Assembly (NCBI GenBank): GCA_002490665.1
Contig: DKUL01000086.1
Location: 20,145-57,174 of the forward strand
Reading direction: 5' to 3'
Length of the DNA stretch: 37,030 bases
Source: Lachnospiraceae bacterium UBA7205
GTDB lineage: Bacteria > Bacillota > Clostridia > Lachnospirales > Lachnospiraceae
The number at the start of each line of letters is the position of its first letter. The stretch's first letter is position 1. The translations under genes and the position numbers were made by a program. This document shows positions 1 to 7,517 of this stretch, piece by piece. The notes under the pieces are model-generated. The model was not told the DNA's origin. It worked only from the letters and a program-made list of their open reading frames with translations, and searched no databases.

Positions 1-260
1 AGTTATTTCTTGACAGTTCCTAACAGGAAACTGTTACTGGGCAGGAAATAATTGCCAGCAAAACCTTGCAAAACGCAGGGTGAGTGTGTAATATATAGTA
101 AACGACAAAAGTGCGTGTCGTTTACTATAATTGATGCATATAGGCGTCCAGATGAAATATGTCAGCAAGCTGACGGACGCCGGGCGCGGCGAGTAGGGGA
201 AGATGAATCTTCGCTGCTCGATTACTGGCAGTCAGGAGAACGGACTGCCCGGTATAATGA
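1..260 (+). promoter_or_regulatory. Structured 5' leader RNA of the polysaccharide operon (putative)
   Basis: Nearly the whole stretch can be folded into successive stem-loops read directly from the sequence. (a) 3-9 pairs with 45-51 around an inner hairpin 13-21/25-34 with one bulge. (b) A perfect 14-bp stem 94-107/116-129 has an 8-nt loop. (c) 143-149/175-181 encloses 161-165/170-174. (d) A near-perfect stem 190-196/214-220 continues into 199-203/208-212. (e) 227-233/243-249 is flanked by 223-225/252-254. None has a following T-run, so they do not look like simple terminators. The first gene's RBS (GGAGG, 266-270) follows directly. The leader may start before the window. Long polysaccharide operons are known to use leader RNAs for processive antitermination (EAR in Bacillus eps; LoaP-dependent leaders). 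Assignment to such a class is inference, since I recognise no specific family. Confidence 0.5.
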
Positions 261-276
261 ATGATGGAGGCGTGGA

Positions 277-1407
277 ATGATTAACTTTAATGTACCGCCG
301 TATACGGGCAGGGAGATGGAATATATCAGACAGGCAGTGGAAAATCAGAAAATATGCGGAGACGGGCCGTTCACAAAAAAATGCAGTGAATGGATTGAGG
401 AAAAAACCGGCGTGGCAAAATGTCTTCTGACCCCTTCCTGCACACAGGCGACGGAGCTTGCGGCGCTGCTGATTGACATCAAGGAGGGTGACGAGGTCAT
501 TATGCCGTCATACACATTTGTGTCGACGGCGGATGCCTTTGTGCTGCGCGGTGCCAGGGCGGTCTTTGTCGATATCCGGCCGGACACCATGAACATTGAC
601 GAAAACCTGATTGAGCAGGCGGTGACGGACAGGACGCGCGCGATTGTGCCGGTTCACTATGCGGGGGTCGCGTGTGAGATGGACAAAATCATGGAGATTG
701 CAAAAAAGCACAGCCTTTTCGTTGTGGAGGACGCGGCACAGGGAATCAATGCCGCTTACAAGGGAAGACCGCTCGGCGCGATAGGGGATTTCGGGTGTTA
801 TTCATTCCATGAGACCAAGAACCTCAGCATGGGCGAGGGCGGCGCGCTGCTGATTCAGGACGAGAAGTACATTGAGGATGCCGAGATTATCCGGGAGAAG
901 GGGACGAACCGTTCCCAGTATTACCGTGGGCAGATTGACAAGTACCGGTGGATGAACTACGGCTCGTCCTATCTTCCAAGCGACATGAACGCGGCGTACC
1001 TGTGGGCGCAGCTTGAGCTGGCGGATGCGATAACGGACAAGCGTGTTGCCCTGTGGGAGCAGTATGATGCGCTGTTACAGCCACTCCGGGAAAAAGGGAT
1101 TCTGGAGCTTCCGCATGTGCCGGAAGGATGCGTGCATAACGGGCATATGTACTATGTCAAGGCAAAAGACCTTGAGGAGCGCACGCGGCTGATTGATTTT
1201 TTGAAGGAAAACGGCATCTGGGCAGTGTTCCATTACGTTCCGCTGCACACGGCGCCTGCCGGAATCAAGTTTGGCAGGTTTGCGGGCGAGGATGTGTACA
1301 CGACAAGGGAAAGTGACAGGCTGGTGCGTCTGCCGATGTTTTATACACTGACACCGGCGGAGGTTGATTATATTGTAGGTAAGGTGAAGGAGTTCTATCA
1401 CGTATGA
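277..1407 (+). CDS. wecE: WecE/RffA-type dTDP-4-dehydro-6-deoxy-D-glucose 4-aminotransferase
   Basis: PLP-dependent DegT/DnrJ/EryC1 family sugar aminotransferase of 376 residues, the family's usual length. It converts dTDP-4-keto-6-deoxyglucose to dTDP-4-amino-4,6-dideoxygalactose in the cytoplasm, with glutamate as donor. The protein resembles E. coli WecE closely throughout, as I recall that sequence: CGDG near residue 27, LLTPSCT at 50-56, MPSYTFVSTADAFVLRGA at 76-93, VPVHYAGVACEMD at 124-136, and the SFHETKN motif whose Lys181 would form the PLP Schiff base. The start ATG has GGAGG six bases upstream. It is the first gene of the locus and overlaps the next by ATGA. The GNAT enzyme two genes downstream could acetylate the product to dTDP-Fuc4NAc, as WecD does in enterobacterial common antigen. 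The enzymes making the keto-sugar (RmlA, RmlB) are not in the window. Confidence 0.9.
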   Translation: MINFNVPPYTGREMEYIRQAVENQKICGDGPFTKKCSEWIEEKTGVAKCLLTPSCTQATELAALLIDIKEGDEVIMPSYTFVSTADAFVLRGARAVFVDIRPDTMNIDENLIEQAVTDRTRAIVPVHYAGVACEMDKIMEIAKKHSLFVVEDAAQGINAAYKGRPLGAIGDFGCYSFHETKNLSMGEGGALLIQDEKYIEDAEIIREKGTNRSQYYRGQIDKYRWMNYGSSYLPSDMNAAYLWAQLELADAITDKRVALWEQYDALLQPLREKGILELPHVPEGCVHNGHMYYVKAKDLEERTRLIDFLKENGIWAVFHYVPLHTAPAGIKFGRFAGEDVYTTRESDRLVRLPMFYTLTPAEVDYIVGKVKEFYHV

Positions 1408-3323
1408 TGGATGACCGCACAGGAAGAAAGGCAGTAAGGGTGTGTGGTGCGATATTTTTTACACTGCTGCTTGTGCTGTTTTTATCTGTTCAATTTGAAT
1501 TTTATTACGACTTGAATGACGATACCATGATAAAGGATATTTTGTCGGGGGCATATACAGGGAGCCCGAGCGGCTTCTGCATCCAGATGCTGTATCCTTT
1601 GGGGTGGTGTATTGCGCTCTTTTACAAGGCCATTCCGACAATTCCGTGGTATGGCTTGTTTTTGTGTCTGTGCCAGTTTGGTGTGTTTTTTCTTGTCGCG
1701 GTCAGGCTTCTTGGCATCATGCGCAGCTTCCGCACGAGGCTGATGGCGCTTACAGCAGAGGCTGCCCTGATGCTGGGACTTTTCCTGCGGGAGCTTGTGA
1801 TTATCCAGTACAGCGTGACAGCCGGAATCTGTATGACAGGAGCTGTATTTCTGTTTGTCACGGCGCCGAAAACGGACAAGCCGTCTGTGTTTTTCAGAAG
1901 AAACCTGATACCGCTGCTTCTGGTCGTGCTTGCCTTTCTGATTCGCACCGAGGTCTGCGTCATGCTGCTGCCGTTTCTGCTGCTTGCAGGGCTGGCAAAA
2001 TGGTCTGGCGAGGAAAAAATATTTACCAGCGCGAATTTCAAGAAATACATGATGCTGATTGTCACTGCGCTCCTGTGCATGGCGGCGGTCTACTCGCTCG
2101 ACATGCTTGCCTACAGGGGAACGGAGTGGAGCAGCTTCCGGGGCTTTTTTGACGCGAGGACAAAGCTGTATGACTTTTATGGTCTTCCGCCGTACGAGGA
2201 CAACCGGGAATTTTACGAGTCGATAGGGCTGTCGCAGGAGTCCTACACGCTTCTGGAAAATTACAACTTTGCGCTTGACGATTCCATCGACACGTGGCGG
2301 CTTGAGGCGATTGTCGCGTATCAGGAGGAGATGGCACGGCAGCATGTGGATGTGGGGACTGGGCTGGAGGATACCTTTGGCTTTGTCAGCAAGAACAGTG
2401 TCGGGGAAGCGGTGTGGCTGTACAAGAACCAGTTATTCCGGGATTTACAGGTGATCGCGCTGCTTGTCTCAGGGAGGACGGCACATCTTCCGGATGACTT
2501 TTCATCGCGGTCTGTCATCAGCATCGCGGTCATCGCGGCATATGTGATTTATTTCTGCGTATGCTTCCTCCCGGCTGAGGGGAAAATGCGCCTTGCCGCC
2601 GGGCTGAAAATAACAGGGATATTGATTGTGCGGTGCGTAATCTGGTTATATTTATATATGGTGGACAGACTGCCTGACAGGATAACCATTCCGCTTCTTT
2701 TGATGGAGCTTGTCCTTATCGCCGGGTTTGGCATCTGCGACATGGTGCCAAGGCACGGGGGCCGGACTGCGTTTCGGGCGGCGCGCGTCCTGTTTTACAT
2801 CCTGTGCGTCGTGACTGCGCTGATAGCGTTTGACGGAAACAGACAGGATGTCGCGTCGGAATACCAAAGCCGTGCCGAAGCCGACGAGCGGTGGAACGCC
2901 ATGATGGATTATTGTCGGAAAAATGGAAATAATTATTATATCATCGATGTGTACTCGTCAACCTCCTACCACGGGGCGCCTTACTCGGAAAAAATATTTT
3001 CGGGGAATAGCCTTTTTGTGGATAACACATACAAGAATTTTGACGTCTGTGGAGGGTGGGCAGTAAAAAGTCCGCTGACAAGGCAGAAGCTGGCAGGAAA
3101 GGGACTTAAGGACATCCAGGGCGCCCTCTGCGGCGCAAGGCAGGATAGCCGCACAAAAACATATTTTATCGCGGGTCTGGACAAGGATCTCGGGTGGCTG
3201 GTACAGTACTATGAGAAACGAAGGATAACAGTAGAGGTGAAACGTGTGGACCAGATACGCACACCGTCATCTGCGGCTGCGTTTGATGTGTATGAATTAA
3301 AACGAAAAGGAGCGGGGATATGA
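1404..3323 (+). CDS. Polytopic membrane protein with an N-terminal Asp-Asp motif, putative GT-C-like glycosyltransferase
   Basis: A 639-residue integral membrane protein that I cannot assign to a named family. One TM segment at about 13-31 is followed by an extracytoplasmic loop carrying YYDLNDDT, with Asp39-Asp40. Many further hydrophobic segments follow (about 60-230 and 360-470), with a soluble stretch between about 235 and 350. A soluble C-terminal domain spans about 480-639. An acidic pair in the first external loop plus many TM helices is the layout of lipid-phosphosugar-dependent GT-C enzymes, so a role in adding a sugar outside the membrane is plausible. This is inference, and a polymerase or modification enzyme is also possible. 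It starts in a 4-bp ATGA overlap with wecE and overlaps the next gene the same way, so it is translated as part of the operon. Confidence 0.6.
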   Translation: MMDDRTGRKAVRVCGAIFFTLLLVLFLSVQFEFYYDLNDDTMIKDILSGAYTGSPSGFCIQMLYPLGWCIALFYKAIPTIPWYGLFLCLCQFGVFFLVAVRLLGIMRSFRTRLMALTAEAALMLGLFLRELVIIQYSVTAGICMTGAVFLFVTAPKTDKPSVFFRRNLIPLLLVVLAFLIRTEVCVMLLPFLLLAGLAKWSGEEKIFTSANFKKYMMLIVTALLCMAAVYSLDMLAYRGTEWSSFRGFFDARTKLYDFYGLPPYEDNREFYESIGLSQESYTLLENYNFALDDSIDTWRLEAIVAYQEEMARQHVDVGTGLEDTFGFVSKNSVGEAVWLYKNQLFRDLQVIALLVSGRTAHLPDDFSSRSVISIAVIAAYVIYFCVCFLPAEGKMRLAAGLKITGILIVRCVIWLYLYMVDRLPDRITIPLLLMELVLIAGFGICDMVPRHGGRTAFRAARVLFYILCVVTALIAFDGNRQDVASEYQSRAEADERWNAMMDYCRKNGNNYYIIDVYSSTSYHGAPYSEKIFSGNSLFVDNTYKNFDVCGGWAVKSPLTRQKLAGKGLKDIQGALCGARQDSRTKTYFIAGLDKDLGWLVQYYEKRRITVEVKRVDQIRTPSSAAAFDVYELKRKGAGI

Positions 3324-3865
3324 AACCAGTGGACAGCGGCTTTCGCATACGGGGAGAAAAAATATATTTGCGTCCCATCACGGCAGAGGATACGGAACGC
3401 GTGCTTGCATGGCGCAATGCGCCTGACGTCGTGAAAAATTTTATATACAGGGAAACAATAAGCAGGGAGGAGCATATGGACTGGCTGGAAAATAAAGTGT
3501 TCCGGGGCGCCGTCCACCAGTTTGTCATCTGTGCGGCAGCCGATGACACGCCGCTTGGCTCCGTGTATATCCAGAATTTTGACGAGACGCACCGGAGGGC
3601 GGAGTGGGGGCTGTTTTTAAGCTCGGAGGGCGCGCGCAGCAGGGGCATCGGGACGGAGACCGGAAACCTGATTCTGGATTACGCGTTCGGACAGCTGGGA
3701 CTGCACAAGCTGACGTCGCGGGTGCTTGCCTACAACAAGCCCTGTGTGCGCATGAATGAAAAGCTTGGCTACCGCCAGGAGGCATATCTGCGGGACGAGC
3801 TTTTTATCGACGGAAAATTTGAGGATTTGATATTATATGGGGCTTTGGAAGGAGACGTGCGATAA
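3320..3865 (+). CDS. GNAT-family N-acetyltransferase (WecD/PseH-like sugar acetyltransferase candidate)
   Basis: A 181-residue single-domain RimJ/RimL/PseH-type GNAT protein. It has the N-terminal strand YLRPITAED, the WRN motif at 31-33 common in PseH-like members, and the acetyl-CoA pyrophosphate loop RSRGIGTE (106-113). The late-fold motif LTSRVLAYNKPCVRMNEKLGY is at 131-151. Family members acetylate amino groups of proteins, polyamines or nucleotide-linked amino sugars. The setting among sugar aminotransferase genes makes a nucleotide-activated 4-amino sugar the likely substrate, either the WecE product (a WecD role) or the PglE product (replacing the absent PglD). The sequence alone does not decide between them. 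The start codon is in an ATGA overlap with the upstream gene, and AAAGGAG lies shortly upstream. Confidence 0.8.
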   Translation: MKPVDSGFRIRGEKIYLRPITAEDTERVLAWRNAPDVVKNFIYRETISREEHMDWLENKVFRGAVHQFVICAAADDTPLGSVYIQNFDETHRRAEWGLFLSSEGARSRGIGTETGNLILDYAFGQLGLHKLTSRVLAYNKPCVRMNEKLGYRQEAYLRDELFIDGKFEDLILYGALEGDVR

Positions 3866-4815
3866 TGGGTAAAATAAGCTTTGTCATACCCTGTTACCGG
3901 AGCGAGCATACCATAGAGGCAGTGGTGGCGGAAATCACGGAAACGATGCGGACGTCGGAGGTGCTTGCGGCATATGAGTATGACATCTTTCTCGTAAACG
4001 ACTGCTCCCCCGACAATACCTATGAAGTGATTAAAAAAATCTGTAAAAACAACAGCAATGTCAGGGGCATCAGCCTCTCCAGAAATTTCGGGCAGCACGC
4101 GGCGCTGATGGCAGGGCTGCGCAAGTCGGACGGCGATATTGTCGTCTGCCTTGACGACGACGGGCAGACGCCGGCGGACGAGGCGGGAAAACTGATTGCG
4201 GGCATAGAGGGCGGAAGCGACGTGGTCTATGCAAGCTATGAGAACAAAAGGCATAACGCGTTCCGGAATTTCGGGACGTGGATGAATGACATCATGACAA
4301 GGGTGATGCTCGGGAAGCCGCGGGAACTTCACCTGACAAGCTACTTTGCCGCGAAACGGTTTGTCGTGGACAGTATGCTGGAATATGAGAACAGCTATCC
4401 GTATATTATTGGTCTTGTGCTGCGCGCGACCAGAAATATAACGAATGTTCCTGTCAGCCACAGGAGCAGGGAGATAGGTACATCGGGATATACCATGAAA
4501 AAACTGCTGGGACTGTGGTTTAACGGTTTTACGGCATTCTCCATACTGCCGCTGCGCATTGCCACCGTAACAGGTGTTACCTTTGCGGGCGCAGGGTTTC
4601 TCTACGGAATTTATACCATTGTGAAAAAACTGGTCAATCCCGGCGTGCCGCTGGGATTCAGCTCGCTGATGGCGGCTGTCGTCTTTATCGGCGGCATGCT
4701 GATGATTATGCTGGGACTGATTGGGGAATATATAGGAAGAATCTACATCAGCATCAACAATTCCCCGCAGTACGTGATACGGGAGGAGACGGACGGGGAT
4801 TCGCACTGGTTGTAA
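3865..4815 (+). CDS. GT2 polyprenyl-phosphate glycosyltransferase (GtrB/ArnC/DPM1-like)
   Basis: A 316-residue protein with an N-terminal GT-A domain and two C-terminal TM helices (about 231-256 and 266-290), the layout of GtrB, ArnC and bacterial DPM1-type enzymes. Visible motifs are FVIPCYRSE (6-14), LVNDCSPDNT (43-52), LSRNFGQHAALMAGL (71-85) and the metal-binding Asp triad CLDDDGQ (95-101). Family members transfer a sugar from a nucleotide donor to undecaprenyl phosphate on the cytoplasmic face. The lipid-linked sugar is then used outside by GT-C enzymes. This fits the presence of three putative GT-C-like membrane proteins in the locus. The start forms a TAATG overlap with the GNAT gene. 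Its product should be an undecaprenyl-P-sugar for side-branch decoration, and the sugar identity cannot be read from sequence. Confidence 0.85.
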   Translation: MGKISFVIPCYRSEHTIEAVVAEITETMRTSEVLAAYEYDIFLVNDCSPDNTYEVIKKICKNNSNVRGISLSRNFGQHAALMAGLRKSDGDIVVCLDDDGQTPADEAGKLIAGIEGGSDVVYASYENKRHNAFRNFGTWMNDIMTRVMLGKPRELHLTSYFAAKRFVVDSMLEYENSYPYIIGLVLRATRNITNVPVSHRSREIGTSGYTMKKLLGLWFNGFTAFSILPLRIATVTGVTFAGAGFLYGIYTIVKKLVNPGVPLGFSSLMAAVVFIGGMLMIMLGLIGEYIGRIYISINNSPQYVIREETDGDSHWL

Positions 4816-4874
4816 TAGGGCTTGTATTGTGATATTATACTCAATAGAAATTATGGAAAGGTCAGGTCAGGAGA

Positions 4875-7517
4875 TTGGATATTATCAGACAAATTAACCC
4901 TTTTTCCAACAGCGCATATGCCAGGACACACGCCATGAGAAATGCCGTGATACAGATTGTTGTGGTGACAGCCGCCTTTATCCTCATGGTGCGGATTTTT
5001 CCGATGGGGACTGTGCGCAGCCACGCGGTGTCAGGGCAGAAGGCGGTTGAAGCGCCGGCAGAGGCGGCGCTTATGGGCGATGTTTTCACAAGCAGTGACA
5101 AGAAGCTTCAGACCGTTTATTTTACAGACCGCCACCTCAGCCGGATTACGCTTTATATGCGCAGCACTGTGCCAAAAGACACACATGCCGCGGAGGATGT
5201 GCTGTTCCGCCTGTACGACGATACCTTTTCCTGCATATACGAGACTGCGGTGGACAGTAAGAAAATAGAAAAGGACGGATGCCTGACAGCAGTGCCTGAT
5301 ATGGATGTCGAGCAGGGAAAGCCCTATTATTATGAGATACTTGTCGGGGAGGAGAGCGAGGCGGTATATATCCTTCCTGTCGCTGGCAGGACAGCGCTTT
5401 CGCAGGAAGAGAACAGCACGCTGTTTATTGACGGCATCCTGAATGACGAGGTGTGCCTGATTGCGGATTTTGAGTATACAAGCCCGCTCTCCGCACTGGG
5501 GATTATCGGGTATGACATCCTGATTGTAATTGCGGCGGCAGGCACATATCTGCTGCTGATGATACTGGTTCATGTCTATGATGAATGCTGGTCACGGGAT
5601 TCGGAGCGAATCGGGAAGTATGCCAGGATGGGCGCCGCGGCGCTGAGTGTACTGGCTTCCATGGCATTGTTTGTCTATGCGGTGGTACTGAACAGGTTTG
5701 GCGGGGAACTGTGGGACAGGCTCTTTTTTTCTGCGGGAATTGTCGCCGCGGAGGCATGGCTGCTTGGCGCCCTCTGGCGCATGACCCGTGTGATTCGTCC
5801 GAAAAAACGGACAAAAGCGTCTGCCGGTAGTAAAATATGCCTTGTCTGGAGAAACTATATCCAGACGGTAAGTTTTGGGCTGCTGTTTTATGCCCTGTGC
5901 CAGTATGTCAATGCTGACAGGAATTATTATCATTATACGAACACAAGGTGGATGCTGATTTTTCTGGCAGCCGCATTTTTGATGAACTATAACCAGAGAC
6001 TGTTCCTGAACTGGATCAGTGCGGCATGGTTCGGGCTGTCAGTCGTGGGGAGTGTGCTTTACTGTAACGGTTTCCGGGCAGATGAGAAGGAGCTGGTTCT
6101 CGCACGTCTCACCTGTGGTGTCGTCATTGCGTGGGGGCTTCTGGTGATATGCATCATACACAGTGTTGTGCGCGCTGAAAAAGTCAGGTTCTGGGATTTC
6201 ATCCAGAGATTCCATGAGGACATACCGTATATGATGCATCTGGCGCTGTGGGTGCTGTTTGCGCTGCTGATGTTCATGTACCGTTTTGAGAAGGTGTGGG
6301 TAATCACCGCGACCCTGCCGTTTGCCGCATATTTTTTCTCGAAGGGGACGCCGCCGGCAAAGGCGAGGTTCCTCCGCAATTTCTGCAACGGCATCCTGCT
6401 CAGCTTTGTGCTTGTGGTGGCCTTCTGCCTGCACCACAGACCGCACCATTACTGGATGCTTTACCGGTATGGCGGCATGTTCCACACCGTGGCGTGCACG
6501 GGGATGTACCTCGCGGTGGTATTTGGGGCGGCAGTCGCAAAGCTGTACGGCAAACTCAAAACGCGCACGAGTATGGTAAAAATCTGTTACAAGGAATATT
6601 TTATGACGGCGTGCGTGACAGGCTTTATACTGCTCACAATGTCGAGGACGGCATTTCTTACGACCATCGTGACAGTGCTTTCGGTAGTGGCGCTGACCGC
6701 GGTTACATACCGAAAGAAGGCAAGGCGGATTGTGCTGGAGCTGGCTGTGCTGGCTGTGGTGTGTCTTGGCAGCTTTCCGATGGTATTTACGGCAGTGCGG
6801 ATGGTTCCGGCTGTCATAAACGACCCGGTGCGCTATGAGATTGAGTTTCAGGACAAGTCCTTTATGATTTATGAGGGCGACCCGATAGACTCGGATAAAT
6901 ATATGACCGTGAGGCGTTTTTTTGCCACATTGTTTGGCAGGTTCCAGACGGATAATGCGCAGGCACAGACTGACCTGACGCTTCAGGAGACAGGGGTGTT
7001 CGCCTACACAGGGGATGACCTTGCAGGTCTGGACATGTGCGCGGCAGGCGGCGGGGACAGCGGTGCAGGCGGAGAACACGCGGAAGAAAAAAAGGACATT
7101 TCAAACGGACGGTTTGACATCTTCCGGGCGTATCTCGAGGCGCTGGGAATACATGGGCATCCGAAGATGGGGCCTGAGAACGAAAACGGGGAGGAATATG
7201 CGCATGCACACAATTCCTATTTGCAGGTGGCTTACAATTTTGGTATGATAGCAGGAGTGATATTTCTTGTGCTGTGTGCAATGACTTTGTGGAGGGCAGT
7301 CAGACTGTTTATGGAGTATGGAAAAAAATACAATATTTTTCTCGTGCCGTTTGCGCAGGTGATTGTATTTGGCTTTGTGAGTCTCACAGAGTGGGCGTTC
7401 CATCCATGTATTCCGGCAGGCTTCAGTTTTTTGATGATGCTGGTGGTTCTGATTCACAAGGATGCATCGGAAAATATAAGCCCGGGAGGCGAGGATAGTT
7501 ATTATGAATTTCTTTAG
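4875..7517 (+). CDS. O-antigen ligase/polymerase (Wzy/WaaL)-like membrane protein with N-terminal ectodomain
   Basis: An 880-residue integral membrane protein. One TM helix near 24-44 is followed by about 130 mostly hydrophilic residues predicted to lie outside the membrane, then about a dozen TM segments from about 215. A large external loop (about 655-780) ends in the AHAHNSYLQ motif near 776-784. The sequence SNGRFDIFRAYLEAL precedes it, together matching the active loop of Wzy_C/WaaL proteins. Family members join undecaprenyl-linked glycans, either polymerising repeat units or ligating them to an acceptor. As the only such protein in the locus it is the best candidate for the polymerase. 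The start is uncertain: TTG 4875 is preceded by GGAAAGGTCAGGAG, and the next ATG is at 4935. The C-terminus overlaps the next gene by 14 bp. It is unusually long for the family. Confidence 0.75.
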   Translation: MDIIRQINPFSNSAYARTHAMRNAVIQIVVVTAAFILMVRIFPMGTVRSHAVSGQKAVEAPAEAALMGDVFTSSDKKLQTVYFTDRHLSRITLYMRSTVPKDTHAAEDVLFRLYDDTFSCIYETAVDSKKIEKDGCLTAVPDMDVEQGKPYYYEILVGEESEAVYILPVAGRTALSQEENSTLFIDGILNDEVCLIADFEYTSPLSALGIIGYDILIVIAAAGTYLLLMILVHVYDECWSRDSERIGKYARMGAAALSVLASMALFVYAVVLNRFGGELWDRLFFSAGIVAAEAWLLGALWRMTRVIRPKKRTKASAGSKICLVWRNYIQTVSFGLLFYALCQYVNADRNYYHYTNTRWMLIFLAAAFLMNYNQRLFLNWISAAWFGLSVVGSVLYCNGFRADEKELVLARLTCGVVIAWGLLVICIIHSVVRAEKVRFWDFIQRFHEDIPYMMHLALWVLFALLMFMYRFEKVWVITATLPFAAYFFSKGTPPAKARFLRNFCNGILLSFVLVVAFCLHHRPHHYWMLYRYGGMFHTVACTGMYLAVVFGAAVAKLYGKLKTRTSMVKICYKEYFMTACVTGFILLTMSRTAFLTTIVTVLSVVALTAVTYRKKARRIVLELAVLAVVCLGSFPMVFTAVRMVPAVINDPVRYEIEFQDKSFMIYEGDPIDSDKYMTVRRFFATLFGRFQTDNAQAQTDLTLQETGVFAYTGDDLAGLDMCAAGGGDSGAGGEHAEEKKDISNGRFDIFRAYLEALGIHGHPKMGPENENGEEYAHAHNSYLQVAYNFGMIAGVIFLVLCAMTLWRAVRLFMEYGKKYNIFLVPFAQVIVFGFVSLTEWAFHPCIPAGFSFLMMLVVLIHKDASENISPGGEDSYYEFL

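Noticed and set aside
10..38. TTGACA at 10-15 as a -35 box
   Set aside because: The hexamer 17 bp downstream (GTTACT) is a poor -10, and the bases form part of a hairpin. It is not strong enough to call.
253..258. Exact TATAAT just upstream of wecE
   Set aside because: There is no -35-like hexamer at 16-18 bp, and the start point would leave almost no leader before the RBS. It is also partly inside a hairpin arm.
52..264. Small reading frame of 70 codons before wecE
   Set aside because: It starts with TTG, runs through several perfect hairpins, has a composition unlike a folded protein and resembles nothing I know. A structured leader explains the region better.
3769..4806. 345-codon minus-strand open frame opposite the GT2 gene
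   Set aside because: It lies opposite a GT2 gene with intact motifs and has a His/Arg-rich shadow composition.
6039..7079. 346-codon minus-strand open frame opposite the Wzy/WaaL-like gene
   Set aside because: It is antisense to a well-supported membrane protein and is Cys/His/Arg-rich without domain features.
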